DNA from: Candidatus Parakkermansia intestinigallinarum
GTDB taxonomy: Bacteria; Verrucomicrobiota; Verrucomicrobiia; Verrucomicrobiales; Akkermansiaceae
DNA length: 35,173 nt
Direction of reading: 5' to 3'
Assembly (NCBI GenBank): GCA_019114365.1
Contig: DXFQ01000058.1
Location: 1 to 35,173 of the forward strand
The first letter of the stretch is position 1. Every line of letters begins with the position of its first letter. A program made the translations under genes and the position numbers. The notes beneath the pieces were generated by a model. The model did no database searches. It had not been told where the DNA came from and was given only the letters and a program-made list of their open reading frames with translations. Positions 8,715-17,882 of the stretch are shown piece by piece.

Positions 8715-9599
8715 ATGGCTCAACTTCGACAGTATCGCGCACCGCGTGGAGATCTCCGTTCGGGCGGCGGCATCGCCGGGAAGCTGGTGTACTTCATCCT
8801 GCCTCCCGCCTTTCTTGCTGCCGTCTTCGTCTTCTGCGCCGTCTGCCCGCACGCCGGGCAGGAGCTTGCCGTGCTTTCGCCCGCCCCGGCTCCGACGGCA
8901 CAGGCAAAAGCGCCCGGAGGCTCGCGCCCGGCAGCAGGGGCTCCCGCCGTCGCTCAGACGCCGAAGCCTGCGAAGCCGACCGCCCCTTCGCCGAGCACGA
9001 AGCAAGTCGAGACGGCCATGGGCACGGCGGTGACGGAACTGCCGCCCGAGGATCCTGATCCCAATGCGGATCTCGAGCCCTACGTGCCCGCTGACGGCAT
9101 GGTCAATCTGCTGGCGTCGGATACGCCGGCGCGGGCCGGAGCCGTCGATGAGGCTTTTCCCCTGAGCAACGCCACCGACGGCTCCGTCGCGAATGACGCC
9201 GGGGTGGCGGTGGCTTTGCCGACGGATGACAAACCCGCCTGGGTCGAGTGGTCACCTGCTCCCGGCAGCGCATCGGCCGTGACGACCGTCGTCATCTACG
9301 GCGGTGGCTCCCGGAGCCCGGCGGGCAAGCTCCGCGGCGGCTTCCGCGTCGAGCTCAAACTGGCCGACGGCTCCGTGCTGAAACGCCGCTTCTGCGAAGC
9401 GGGATTCGCGCTTGAGGGCTATGAGGTCTGGACGCTTCCGAAGGCGGCTGATGTTCGCGCGTTGTCCATCAGTGCGCTGCGCAGCAACCGCCCGCTCGTC
9501 CTGCGCCAAGTGCAACTGATCGGCCCTGCTGCTCGCCCTGCGGCAACGCAGGACGCGCCCCAACCTCTTCAAAATCTGAATCAGAATACACAACCATGA
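8715..9599 (+). CDS. Single-pass membrane protein with Pro/Ala linker and discoidin (F5/8C)-like C-terminal domain
   Basis: Hydrophobic segment '[20 protein letters not shown]'; low-complexity linker; C-terminal '[28 protein letters not shown]...[24 protein letters not shown]' resembles discoidin domains. Stop overlaps the icd start (ATGA). Confidence 0.7.
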   Translation: MAQLRQYRAPRGDLRSGGGIAGKLVYFILPPAFLAAVFVFCAVCPHAGQELAVLSPAPAPTAQAKAPGGSRPAAGAPAVAQTPKPAKPTAPSPSTKQVETAMGTAVTELPPEDPDPNADLEPYVPADGMVNLLASDTPARAGAVDEAFPLSNATDGSVANDAGVAVALPTDDKPAWVEWSPAPGSASAVTTVVIYGGGSRSPAGKLRGGFRVELKLADGSVLKRRFCEAGFALEGYEVWTLPKAADVRALSISALRSNRPLVLRQVQLIGPAARPAATQDAPQPLQNLNQNTQP

Positions 9600-10819
9600 G
9601 CGAAGGTACCCCCATCACGATGACCGCGCAGGGCTTGCGCGTGCCTGATTTTCCCATTATTCCCCACATCATCGGCGACGGCTCCGGGCCGGACATCTGG
9701 CGTGCGGCTCAGCGCGTGATTGACGCAGCCGTTTCCGCCGCCTACGGCGACGCACGCCGCCTTGTCTGGCAGGAGGTGCTTGCCGGGCAGAAGGCCTACG
9801 ACCAACTCAACACCTGGCTGCCGCAGTCGACGCTCGACGCCTTCCGCAGTCTGCTCGTCGGTATCAAAGGACCGCTCACCACGCCCGTCGGCGGCGGCAT
9901 CCGCTCGCTCAACGTCGCTCTGCGTCAGGGACTCGACCTCTACTGCTGCGTGCGCCCCGTGCGCTACTTCAAGGGCATTGAGACGCCCGTGAAGGATCCT
10001 TCGCTCGTGGATATGGTGATCTTCCGCGAGAACACGGAGGATATCTACGCCGGGGTCGAACTCCAGAGCGGCACGCCCGAGGCTCAGACTTTCTTCAACT
10101 GGCTTTCGGATTGTTTCCCCAAGCTGGCCAACAAGGTGCGCTTCCCCGACACGTCGGGCTTCGGCGTCAAGCCCGTTTCGCGCGAGGGTACCGAGCGCCT
10201 CGTGCGCGCGGCGATTCAGTACGCCGTGGCGCACCGTCGCCCCAGCGTGACGCTGGTGCACAAGGGCAACATCATGAAGTTCACCGAAGGCGCCTTCCGC
10301 GACTGGGGCTACGAGCTCGCCCGCCGCGAGTTCGGTGCCGAGCCCATCGGCAAGGGGCCTTGGTGCCGCCTGCCCAACGGCATCGTCATCAAAGACTGCA
10401 TCTGCGACGCCTTCCTGCAGGAGATTCTCATCCACCCGAAGGATCACTCTGTCATCGCCACGCTCAACCTCAACGGCGATTACTGCTCCGATGCGCTGGC
10501 TGCACAGGTCGGCGGTATCGGCATCGCGCCGGGCGCCAACATCAACTACAAGACCGGGCACGCCGTCTTTGAGGCCACGCACGGCACGGCGCCGGCGCTG
10601 GCGGGGCTCGACAAGGCCAATCCCTGCTCCTTCCTGCTTTCCGCGGAGATGATGCTGCGCTACATCGGCTGGCATGAGGCGGCTGACCGCATCGTTTCAG
10701 CCATCGAGAAGGCGATTGCCGACAAGCAGGTGACGGCCGATTTGGCCGAGATGATTCCCGGGGCCGCGTCTCTGTCGACGAGTGCCTTCGGCGACGCTCT
10801 CATAGCGCGCCTCGCCTGA
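9596..10819 (+). CDS. icd: Isocitrate dehydrogenase (NADP+-type)
   Basis: '[13 protein letters not shown]', '[16 protein letters not shown]', '[19 protein letters not shown]', '[31 protein letters not shown]' typical of bacterial IDH. Confidence 0.93.
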   Translation: MSEGTPITMTAQGLRVPDFPIIPHIIGDGSGPDIWRAAQRVIDAAVSAAYGDARRLVWQEVLAGQKAYDQLNTWLPQSTLDAFRSLLVGIKGPLTTPVGGGIRSLNVALRQGLDLYCCVRPVRYFKGIETPVKDPSLVDMVIFRENTEDIYAGVELQSGTPEAQTFFNWLSDCFPKLANKVRFPDTSGFGVKPVSREGTERLVRAAIQYAVAHRRPSVTLVHKGNIMKFTEGAFRDWGYELARREFGAEPIGKGPWCRLPNGIVIKDCICDAFLQEILIHPKDHSVIATLNLNGDYCSDALAAQVGGIGIAPGANINYKTGHAVFEATHGTAPALAGLDKANPCSFLLSAEMMLRYIGWHEAADRIVSAIEKAIADKQVTADLAEMIPGAASLSTSAFGDALIARLA

Positions 10820-10828
10820 CGGGTTTTG

Positions 10829-10867
10829 CTCCGCACGCGCCGACGGAACTCTCCGGCGCGTGCGGAG
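10829..10867. repeat. Perfect 14-bp inverted repeat (intergenic hairpin)
   Basis: ctccgcacgcgccg (10829-10842), 11-nt loop, cggcgcgtgcggag (10854-10867); no T-tract on either strand. Confidence 0.75.
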
Positions 10868-10904
10868 ACGCTCACCTCTCCCCCCTCCCTTCTCCTGCGA
10901 CGTC

Positions 10905-11576
10905 ATGCCTGATCCCGCCTACGTGCATGCAGCGTTCTCGTCGATAGCCGAGCGCTACGTCACGGCCAATCACGTCCTGTCCCTGGGTACCGACCTCCTC
11001 TGGCGCGATCGGGCTCTCAAAATCATTGCCGAGTGGAAACCCGCGCGACTCATCGACATCGCTACGGGAACGGGCGACTTGGCTCTGGCCGTCAGTCGCG
11101 CCTTCCCTGAGATCGACGTGCTGGGCACGGACTTCTGCCGCCCCATGCTCGACGTCGCCCGTCGCCGAGGTCTGGAGAAGGTGCTGGAGGCCGATGCGCT
11201 GCATCTGCCGCTTCCCGACGCCTCGTTCGATGCGGCCACCGTGGCGTTCGGGCTGCGCAACATGGCTGACTACGAGGCGGCCCTGCGCGAGTTTCGCCGC
11301 ATTCTGCGCCCCGGCGGGCACCTGCTGGTGCTCGACTTCAGCATGCCGGAGGGATGGACGGCCGCGCCCTACCGCTTCTACCTGCATTGCATCCTGCCCA
11401 AAATGGCCGGCCTGATCACGGGCAACGGCGGCGCCTACCATTACCTCGGCGACAGCATCGAAGCTTTCCCCCGCGGAGAGGCCTTTTGCCGGCTGTTGCA
11501 GCGCTGCGGCTACGGCATGACGACCTCGCTGCCTCTCACCGGCGGTATCGCCTCGATTTACACGGCCGAAGCCTGA
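10905..11576 (+). CDS. menG: Demethylmenaquinone/ubiquinone methyltransferase (UbiE/MenG family)
   Basis: SAM motif 'RLIDIATGTGDLALAVSR', 'VAFGLRNMADYEAALREFRRILRPGGHLLVLDFSMPE', 'YHYLGDSIEAFPRGEAF'. ATG at 10905 preferred over 10860. Confidence 0.92.
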   Translation: MPDPAYVHAAFSSIAERYVTANHVLSLGTDLLWRDRALKIIAEWKPARLIDIATGTGDLALAVSRAFPEIDVLGTDFCRPMLDVARRRGLEKVLEADALHLPLPDASFDAATVAFGLRNMADYEAALREFRRILRPGGHLLVLDFSMPEGWTAAPYRFYLHCILPKMAGLITGNGGAYHYLGDSIEAFPRGEAFCRLLQRCGYGMTTSLPLTGGIASIYTAEA

Positions 11577-11654
11577 AGAACGGCTCCCTTGCCCGCAGCC
11601 GGCACGTTCGCTGCCGCGATCGTGAAAAAAGTGTTCGTTTGACGCACTTTCGGA

Positions 11655-11683
11655 TCGACAAATGCCCCGGCTCAGGCTACCAT
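11655..11683 (+). promoter_or_regulatory. Putative promoter TCGACA-N17-TACCAT
   Basis: 17-nt spacing and GC-TAnnnT -10 context as elsewhere; upstream of the bactofilin gene (ATG 11748). Confidence 0.45.
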
Positions 11684-11747
11684 GTCCGGGACGTTGGCAC
11701 ACCGCCGAGGCCACTTACCCCCTTTCACTGATACATCAAAAAGACTT

Positions 11748-12368
11748 ATGGCATTCAATAACTTCAATCACAAACGTCGTCCTGATGCTGAGCAGAAGAC
11801 GTCTCCCTCTCTTGCGGACACCTCGATCCCGGCCGACTGGGGCGCGCCTCCCGTCGGCGTTGAGCCGGTGTCGAGCGGCAATGACGGGCTCTACGGCGAG
11901 CCGTCTCCGTACGTTCCGGCTGCCGCTGATCCCCTCAGCAGCGAGAGCACCGTCGTGGCTGCCCGCAACGTGCTCAACGCCGACGTCAGCGTGGTCGGCA
12001 AGCTGCGCTTCACGGATGATCTCCTGGTCGACGGCACCGTCGAGGGTGAGATTTCGTCGGACGGCATTCTGACCGTGGGCAAAAACGCGACGATTCAGGC
12101 CGGGGCGGACAACAAGGTCGCCATTCACACGCAGAGCGCCATCATTCACGGCAGGGTGACGGGCGACATCGTGGTGACCGATCGCATCGAGCTTTCGTCG
12201 ACGGCGGAGCTCGTCGGCGACGTGTCGGCGGCCCGTATTTCCATTCAGGAGGGCGCCGTGTTTATCGGCAACTGCCACGTCGGTTCGGCTTCGGTGGCGG
12301 CCACCACCCCCAAGAAGAGCTCCAAGACGTCGGCTCTCAAGGAGGAGCAGGCCAATCTTCTCAGCTGA
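11748..12368 (+). CDS. Bactofilin family polymer-forming protein
   Basis: 'VVGKLRFTDDLLVDGTVEGEISSDGILTVGKNATIQA...IIHGRVTGDIVVTDRIELSSTAELVGDVSAARISIQEGAVFIGNC' is a canonical bactofilin core. Start MAFNNFNHK. Confidence 0.92.
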   Translation: MAFNNFNHKRRPDAEQKTSPSLADTSIPADWGAPPVGVEPVSSGNDGLYGEPSPYVPAAADPLSSESTVVAARNVLNADVSVVGKLRFTDDLLVDGTVEGEISSDGILTVGKNATIQAGADNKVAIHTQSAIIHGRVTGDIVVTDRIELSSTAELVGDVSAARISIQEGAVFIGNCHVGSASVAATTPKKSSKTSALKEEQANLLS

Positions 12369-12407
12369 TTCTTCCCGCGTTGCGGAAGAGTCTGATTGTG
12401 TGCAGCC

Positions 12408-13082
12408 ATGCCTGAGTTCAAGCCCGAGCCGCTCGTCGTGCCCCATGTCTCAGGCCTGCTGCCCGAAGGTGAGCGCAACCGTCGTGTTGCGCTCACGTCG
12501 TTTGCGGGGCACCGCGAGAAAAAACAGCTGCCGACGCGCGAGATTATCTGTTACGAGTGCGGGCGCAAGTCGCACGTGCCCGCCGCGGCGCTTTCGGCCA
12601 ACTGCATTCATTGCCATGCCCATCTCAACATGGCCAACGTCGACCTGCGGCCGTCGAGCACGCGCTGCACGGTCAGCACGCTGGGCGATATTACGATTCT
12701 GAGCGAGGCCGTGCTCTCGCACCTCAAGCTTGTCTGTCGGGATCTCAACGTGCTGGGCAAGGGCTCGGGAGCGGTGCGTTGCTCGCGCAAGATGACCGTG
12801 CAGGGCAGCTTTCGCCAAGTCGGCAGCTTTCGCGTCGGTGAGCTGGAGCTGTGCCGCGGAGCCGTGCTGCGCTTTGAGACGCCCGTGAAGCTGGGCAGCG
12901 CCGTCATCAACGGCTTGGTGGAGGGCGACATCGCGGCCGAGGGCGAGGTGCGGATTCGCCGCCACGGCATCTTGCGCGGGGAGTGCGTCGCGAAGCGCCT
13001 CATCATCGAGTCGGGAGGCTGCCACGAACTGCTTCATGCGCCGCGATCCGCAGGGCGCGGGTCTGATGCTTCCGCCGTCTGA
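12408..13082 (+). CDS. Bactofilin-like protein with N-terminal zinc ribbon
   Basis: 'IICYECGRKSHVPAAALSANCIHCHAHL' (CxxC...CxxC), then a beta-helix-like repeat '...VRCSRKMTVQGSFRQVGSFRVGELELCRGAVLRFETPVKLGSAVINGLVEGDIAAEGEVRIRRHGILRGEC'. The ORF can extend to TTG 12396. Confidence 0.8.
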   Translation: MPEFKPEPLVVPHVSGLLPEGERNRRVALTSFAGHREKKQLPTREIICYECGRKSHVPAAALSANCIHCHAHLNMANVDLRPSSTRCTVSTLGDITILSEAVLSHLKLVCRDLNVLGKGSGAVRCSRKMTVQGSFRQVGSFRVGELELCRGAVLRFETPVKLGSAVINGLVEGDIAAEGEVRIRRHGILRGECVAKRLIIESGGCHELLHAPRSAGRGSDASAV

Positions 13083-15547
13083 TGGACATCAGCATCACAG
13101 GGGCTTCGCAGAATACGCTGCGCCACATCAGCCTCAAGCTCCCCGCCGGGCGCATCATAGCGCTCATGGGGCCGAGCGGCTCGGGCAAGAGCACGCTGGC
13201 CTACGACACGCTTTTTGCCGAATCGCGACGCCGCTTTCTCGACTGCCTCTCGCCCGGAGCTCGGCGCCTGCTGGCGCGCCCCGAGCGTCCGCAAGTCGAG
13301 GCCATCGACGGATTGCCGCCCGCCCTCTGTCTGGAGCAGGGCCTCAGCCGCGGCCCGTCGCGCAGCCTTCTCGGCACGCTCACCGAGACACTCGACTACC
13401 TGCGCATCATCTACGCGGCCATCGGGGTGCCGCACGACCCTGAAACCGGCACCGTGCTCACGCGGCTCAGCCCGGACGAAATCTCATCTTGCCTCGCCGA
13501 GCTCCCCGAAGGGACGCGCCTCACGCTGCTGGCGCCTCTGGGGGCATCGTTCGCACGCGAGGCGGAGAGCGGCATCATGCAGCTGCGCAAGACCGGCTAC
13601 CTGCGCGTGCGCGTCAGCGGCGTGATTCGCGAGCTCGACGAGCTCGAATCGCAGCCGCCGCGCGAAGACGAGGTCTGCGAGCTGGTCGTCGACCGCATCG
13701 TCGTCAAAGACGGCGCCGCCTCGCGCATCGCCGACTCCGTCCAAGCGGCGCTGCGCCTCTGGCCCGACGAGCTGCGCGCCTTGGTGCAGGAGCGCGGCGG
13801 CGAGCCCCGCCTCGACTGCTTTCACACCCGCTACCGCAACGCCGAGACCGGCTTTACCATGCCCGATCTCAGCCCCGGTCTCTTCTCTCATTACTCCCCC
13901 CGCGGCGCTTGCCCGCGCTGCGACGGGCTCGGCGTCGTTGAAGGCGGCAAGGGCGATCGGGGAGAGCCCGAGCTTTGCCCGCAGTGCAAGGGAATGAGGC
14001 TCAACCCCGTCGCCCTCGCCGTCACGCTCGACTTCGGCGCGAGCAGCCTCAACCTCGGCGACTACTGCCGCCTGAGCATCGAGCGCAACCGCGAGCTGCT
14101 GCGCCAGCTGCGCGTCCCGCCCGCCTTTCGCGAGCCTCTGAAAACCGCGCTTGAAGAACTGGAGCGGCGCTTCGACTGCCTCATCGAGCTGGGGCTGGGC
14201 TACCTCTCGCTCGACCGCGCCACCAACACGCTCTCGGGCGGCGAATTGCAGCGCGCGCGCCTCGCCGGACAGATCGGCGGCGGGCTTTCGGGTGTCCTTT
14301 ACATTCTCGATGAGCCCACCATAGGCCTGCATCCCCGCGAGGTTGACCGCCTCATCGCCGCGCTGCGCCGCCTGCGCGACAAGGGTAACACCATCCTCGT
14401 CGTCGAGCACGACCCCCAGCTGCTGGCCGCCGCCGACCACCTCGTCGAAATGGGCCCGGGCAGCGGACCCGAAGGCGGGCTCATTCTGGCCGAGGGCAGC
14501 TACGACGACTTCCTGCACAATCCCGATTCGCCCACGGGCGCCTGGCTCTCGGGGCACCGCCGCATGCCCGAAGCCGAGCCCCTCGACCTCGCGGCTCTTC
14601 CTCGCCTCGTGCTGCGGCATGCATCCGCCCGCAACCTGCACGACCTTGAGCTGAGCCTGCCGCTGGGCGCTTTCTGCTGCCTGTGCGGCCCCGGCGGCTC
14701 GGGCAAGAGCACGCTCGTGCATGAATGCCTGTTGCCGGCCTTGCGAAGCGGCAAGCTCGAGGGTGCCGAGGGCATCGCCCGCGCAATCCTCGTTGATCAG
14801 AGCCCTCTGGGCAGCTCGCCGCGCTCGACGCCTGCCTCGGCCACGGGGCTGCTCGACGTGCTGCGCCCGCTCTACGCCGCATTGCCTCTCGCGCGTCAGC
14901 GCGGCTACACGGCCTCGCGTTTCTCGCTCACGACGCGCGGCGGGCGCTGCGAACGCTGCGGCGGCACCGGTCTGCTGCAGGTCGACATGAACTTTCTGGC
15001 CGACCTCTACACGCCCTGTGACGCCTGCCGCGGAGCGCGCTACAACCGCGAGACGCTGGAGGTCACGTGGCGGGGCAAATCCATCGCGCAGGCTCTCGCG
15101 CTGAGCGTGCGCGAGGCGCTGGACTTCTTCTCGGCCATTCCGGCCGCGGCGGCCATCCTCAGAGCGCTCGATGAGCTGGGTCTGGGCTACCTCAGCCTCG
15201 ATCGCAGCGTCACGACCCTGTCGGGCGGCGAAGCGCAGCGCATCAAGCTCGCCACCTATTTAGCGAAGGCCGGCGGCAAATCGCGGCGCGGCTTGCCGGA
15301 GCATTACCTGCTGGTGCTGGATGAACCCGGCACGGGGCTCCATTTCGGCGAGCTGGAGCTGCTGCTGCGCGCCATTTATCGCCTGCGTGCCGCCGGGCAC
15401 AGTATCCTCTGCATTGAGCACAACCACAGCCTGCTCTCCCGTGCCGATTACATTGTCGAACTCGGCCCCGGAGCCGGAGAGGCGGGCGGGCGCCTTGTGT
15501 ACGCAGGCCCGCCCCGGCCCGAAGACCGCGCTGCCGTCGGCTGCTGA
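13082..15547 (+). CDS. UvrA-family excinuclease ATPase, shortened (821 aa)
   Basis: Two ABC modules: Walker A 'GPSGSGKST' and 'GPGGSGKST'; signatures 'LSGGELQRARLA' and 'LSGGEAQRIKLA'. Zn motifs 'GACPRCDGLG', 'ELCPQCKGMRL' and 'RCERCGGTG...TPCDACRGARYNRETLEV'. Start overlaps the upstream stop by 1 nt. Confidence 0.9.
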   Translation: MDISITGASQNTLRHISLKLPAGRIIALMGPSGSGKSTLAYDTLFAESRRRFLDCLSPGARRLLARPERPQVEAIDGLPPALCLEQGLSRGPSRSLLGTLTETLDYLRIIYAAIGVPHDPETGTVLTRLSPDEISSCLAELPEGTRLTLLAPLGASFAREAESGIMQLRKTGYLRVRVSGVIRELDELESQPPREDEVCELVVDRIVVKDGAASRIADSVQAALRLWPDELRALVQERGGEPRLDCFHTRYRNAETGFTMPDLSPGLFSHYSPRGACPRCDGLGVVEGGKGDRGEPELCPQCKGMRLNPVALAVTLDFGASSLNLGDYCRLSIERNRELLRQLRVPPAFREPLKTALEELERRFDCLIELGLGYLSLDRATNTLSGGELQRARLAGQIGGGLSGVLYILDEPTIGLHPREVDRLIAALRRLRDKGNTILVVEHDPQLLAAADHLVEMGPGSGPEGGLILAEGSYDDFLHNPDSPTGAWLSGHRRMPEAEPLDLAALPRLVLRHASARNLHDLELSLPLGAFCCLCGPGGSGKSTLVHECLLPALRSGKLEGAEGIARAILVDQSPLGSSPRSTPASATGLLDVLRPLYAALPLARQRGYTASRFSLTTRGGRCERCGGTGLLQVDMNFLADLYTPCDACRGARYNRETLEVTWRGKSIAQALALSVREALDFFSAIPAAAAILRALDELGLGYLSLDRSVTTLSGGEAQRIKLATYLAKAGGKSRRGLPEHYLLVLDEPGTGLHFGELELLLRAIYRLRAAGHSILCIEHNHSLLSRADYIVELGPGAGEAGGRLVYAGPPRPEDRAAVGC

Positions 15548-15615
15548 GGGCTGAACGGCAAACACTGCGTCCGGTGGCCGTTGCGGTGCCGAAGCGCCGC
15601 TCCCGCCGGGGCTGC

Positions 15616-15639
15616 AGGTGAGAAAGGGATTTCTCACCT
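15616..15639. repeat. Perfect 10-bp inverted repeat
   Basis: aggtgagaaa-ggga-tttctcacct; followed by a second small hairpin tcccg-taaaaaag-cggga. Confidence 0.7.
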
Positions 15640-16177
15640 CCTCCCGTAAAAAAGCGGGATAAGTCGTCGCTCCCGCGCCCGGATTCCGCTTGTCTGCTGC
15701 GTGTTGTATTTATCTAAGGCGCAGATTATAAACGAATAAAGCCTGTTATGAAAAGGTGTTCGAATCGTATCAGAACAAGAGTATAAAGAGCGCAACGCAG
15801 AACGTTGCCGGCCTCGGGCGGCAGGAGATGCGGAGCGCTGCGGACGGCACGCCTTTGGAGCCGGCGCGCACGGACGTCCGGCGCACGGCTGAACCCCGTC
15901 GAAGCGATGGTCGGCAACTTCTGCGACCTCGTCGAGGGATGCGGATTCAATACCGAATCCCAAGCGCTGAAAAGGCGCGCGACCGACCTGCGCGGCTCGG
16001 CCATTTGCGCGGCTTGGAGGCCGGAGCCTTCGTCCCTTTCGTCGCTTCCGCCGAACTCGTCGGTTCCGTCACTTCCGTCGGGCTCGCCGACGGCTCGGGC
16101 GCTGCAAACGCTGTAGTCGCTGCACGCTTCGGGAGCTGCGTCGCTACAGGCGCTACAGGCGGGCGGCGTTCGGCGGC

Positions 16178-17545
16178 TCAGTCGAGTTTGTAGCTCTTGC
16201 CGGGCTGCGGGATGATGATCTGCGTCTGCGGAAGGCGCTGTTGCAGCGTCTCGCGCGTCTGCTCGAGGGCACCTTCGTCGCCGTGCACGAGCAGAATGGT
16301 GCGCGGAGCAAGAGTAACGGCGTAGTCAATGAGCGCCTCGCGCGTCGCGTGACCGGAGAAATCAAAACACTCCGTGCGGCAGAGCAGGGGGTAGGCCTGG
16401 CCGCCCTTCTCCTGCAGCTTGACGAGACTGCCCGGCGCGGCCGCCTTGATTTTGCCGGCGGGGGAGTCGGGGTCGCTGTAGCCGACGAAGAGAATGGCGT
16501 CTTTCGGGTGCGGCATCACCTGCGCCGCCAGCAGGTTGGAGACCGTGTGCTCGCTCATCATGCCGCTGGAGACAAGGTAAATGTTGCCCGGCGAGGCGAT
16601 GAGCGGCGCCTTGCCCTGTTTGGGCAGACCGTAAGTCTCAACCTCATCGCGCAGGCGGTAACCCGGTTTGAGGCGGGGCGTGCTGTCGGCCGTCTTGTCG
16701 TAGATGAGCGTGATTTTGGAGCTCAGACCGCCGAAATAGACCGGAACGTCGGGGATGAGCCCCTCGCGTTTGAATCGCCCGATTTCGCAGAGCAATTCCT
16801 GACTCTTGCCGAGGGCAAACACGGGGATGAGGACGGCACCGCCGCCCTCGATCGTCTCGCGTATCGCGTCGGCAAAGCGCCGCAGCTCAGCCTCGCGTGT
16901 GTAATCGCTGCGCCGTTGCGTGCTGCCGTGCGTGCACTCCATGAGCAGAATGTCGATGCCCTTCTGCGGGAAGTCGGCTCCGGCGATGAGCGTCTGGTTT
17001 TCAAACTGCACGTCGCCCGTGTAGAAGAGCGTCGCGCCGCTCTCGCTCTCGAGCTCAACGCCGCAGGAGCCGAGAATGTGCCCGGCGTCGTGCAGCGTCG
17101 CCAGCACGGCGCCGCGGCGGCCGGTGCGGAAGGCTTCGTTGTAGGGCCGCACCATCCAGCTGCGCGCGGCGTGCTCGAGCTCGTGGTGCGTGAAGAAGGG
17201 GTACTCGATGATGCCCTCCTGCAGGCGTTTTGAGGTCATCACGTTGACGGAGTTGTGCAGCATGGCTTCGCCGACGATGGCCGTTCCGGCAGTCATGATC
17301 ACTTCGGCGGCTGGGTGTGCATCTTGGAGAACGGGCAGAGTGCCGATGTGGTCGAGGTGGGCGTGGGTGATGAAAATGACATCCGGATCGGCCGCCCCGA
17401 TCAGACTGTAGTCCGGCATAGCCTCGCGTCCGTCCTTTTTGGGGTGCATGCCGGCATCGAGCACGATGCGCACACCGTCCATGTCGAGCAGGTAGCTATT
17501 GGAGCCGATTTCGGCGGCTCCCGTCATGTTGGTGAATGTAATCAT
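16178..17545 (-). CDS. MBL-fold beta-CASP RNA-processing exonuclease/nuclease-like protein
   Basis: 'FITHAHLDHIGTLP' (HxHxDH), 'LFYTGDVQFENQ', 'LLMECTHGS', 'ILLVHGDEGALEQTRETL', beta-CASP segment 'GGGAVLIPVFALGKSQELL'. Start MITFTNMTGAAEIGSNSY at 17545. Confidence 0.9.
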   Translation of the reverse strand: MITFTNMTGAAEIGSNSYLLDMDGVRIVLDAGMHPKKDGREAMPDYSLIGAADPDVIFITHAHLDHIGTLPVLQDAHPAAEVIMTAGTAIVGEAMLHNSVNVMTSKRLQEGIIEYPFFTHHELEHAARSWMVRPYNEAFRTGRRGAVLATLHDAGHILGSCGVELESESGATLFYTGDVQFENQTLIAGADFPQKGIDILLMECTHGSTQRRSDYTREAELRRFADAIRETIEGGGAVLIPVFALGKSQELLCEIGRFKREGLIPDVPVYFGGLSSKITLIYDKTADSTPRLKPGYRLRDEVETYGLPKQGKAPLIASPGNIYLVSSGMMSEHTVSNLLAAQVMPHPKDAILFVGYSDPDSPAGKIKAAAPGSLVKLQEKGGQAYPLLCRTECFDFSGHATREALIDYAVTLAPRTILLVHGDEGALEQTRETLQQRLPQTQIIIPQPGKSYKLD

Positions 17546-17644
17546 GAAAATGAGCGGCGGCATTGTGCCTCAAGATACCCCTCTTGTCAATGCGATACTT
17601 GATGCGGGGCCCGCAGCGCGCAAAAAAATCCCCTTTGAAGCAGG

Positions 17645-17684
17645 GATTTGAACCCGCCGCTGCCGATTTGAACCCGCCGCTGCC
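17645..17684. repeat. Perfect tandem duplication of a 20-bp unit
   Basis: GATTTGAACCCGCCGCTGCC at 17645-17664 and 17665-17684. Confidence 0.9.
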
Positions 17685-17882
17685 CCTCTTGCCCTTCGCG
17701 TCGCCGGCGGATGATGCTCAACCCAGCCTTCGCGCGGATTTTGCGGCCGGGCTGAGCTTGGAGCTTCGTGCAGGGCTTGCATCCGCGCCGCGTGCCGAGC
17801 TTGCCGTCGTGCACTCCCCCGGCGCCGCACCGCTCTTGAGCCTCGTGCAAGCTCGGCGGCGGGGAGGGGATGAAACAGGCGT

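Noticed and set aside
13484-14722. 412-aa minus ORF opposite the uvrA-like gene
   Set aside because: Antisense shadow; the plus frame has unambiguous ABC/Zn motifs.
15756-16193. 145-aa plus ORF (and 109-aa minus ORF 15634..15963) in the gap after uvrA
   Set aside because: Low-complexity sequence, no domain, both strands open by chance; treated as non-coding/unknown.
17645-17684. CRISPR-like repeat
   Set aside because: Only two directly abutting 20-bp copies with no spacer; a tandem duplication, not an array.
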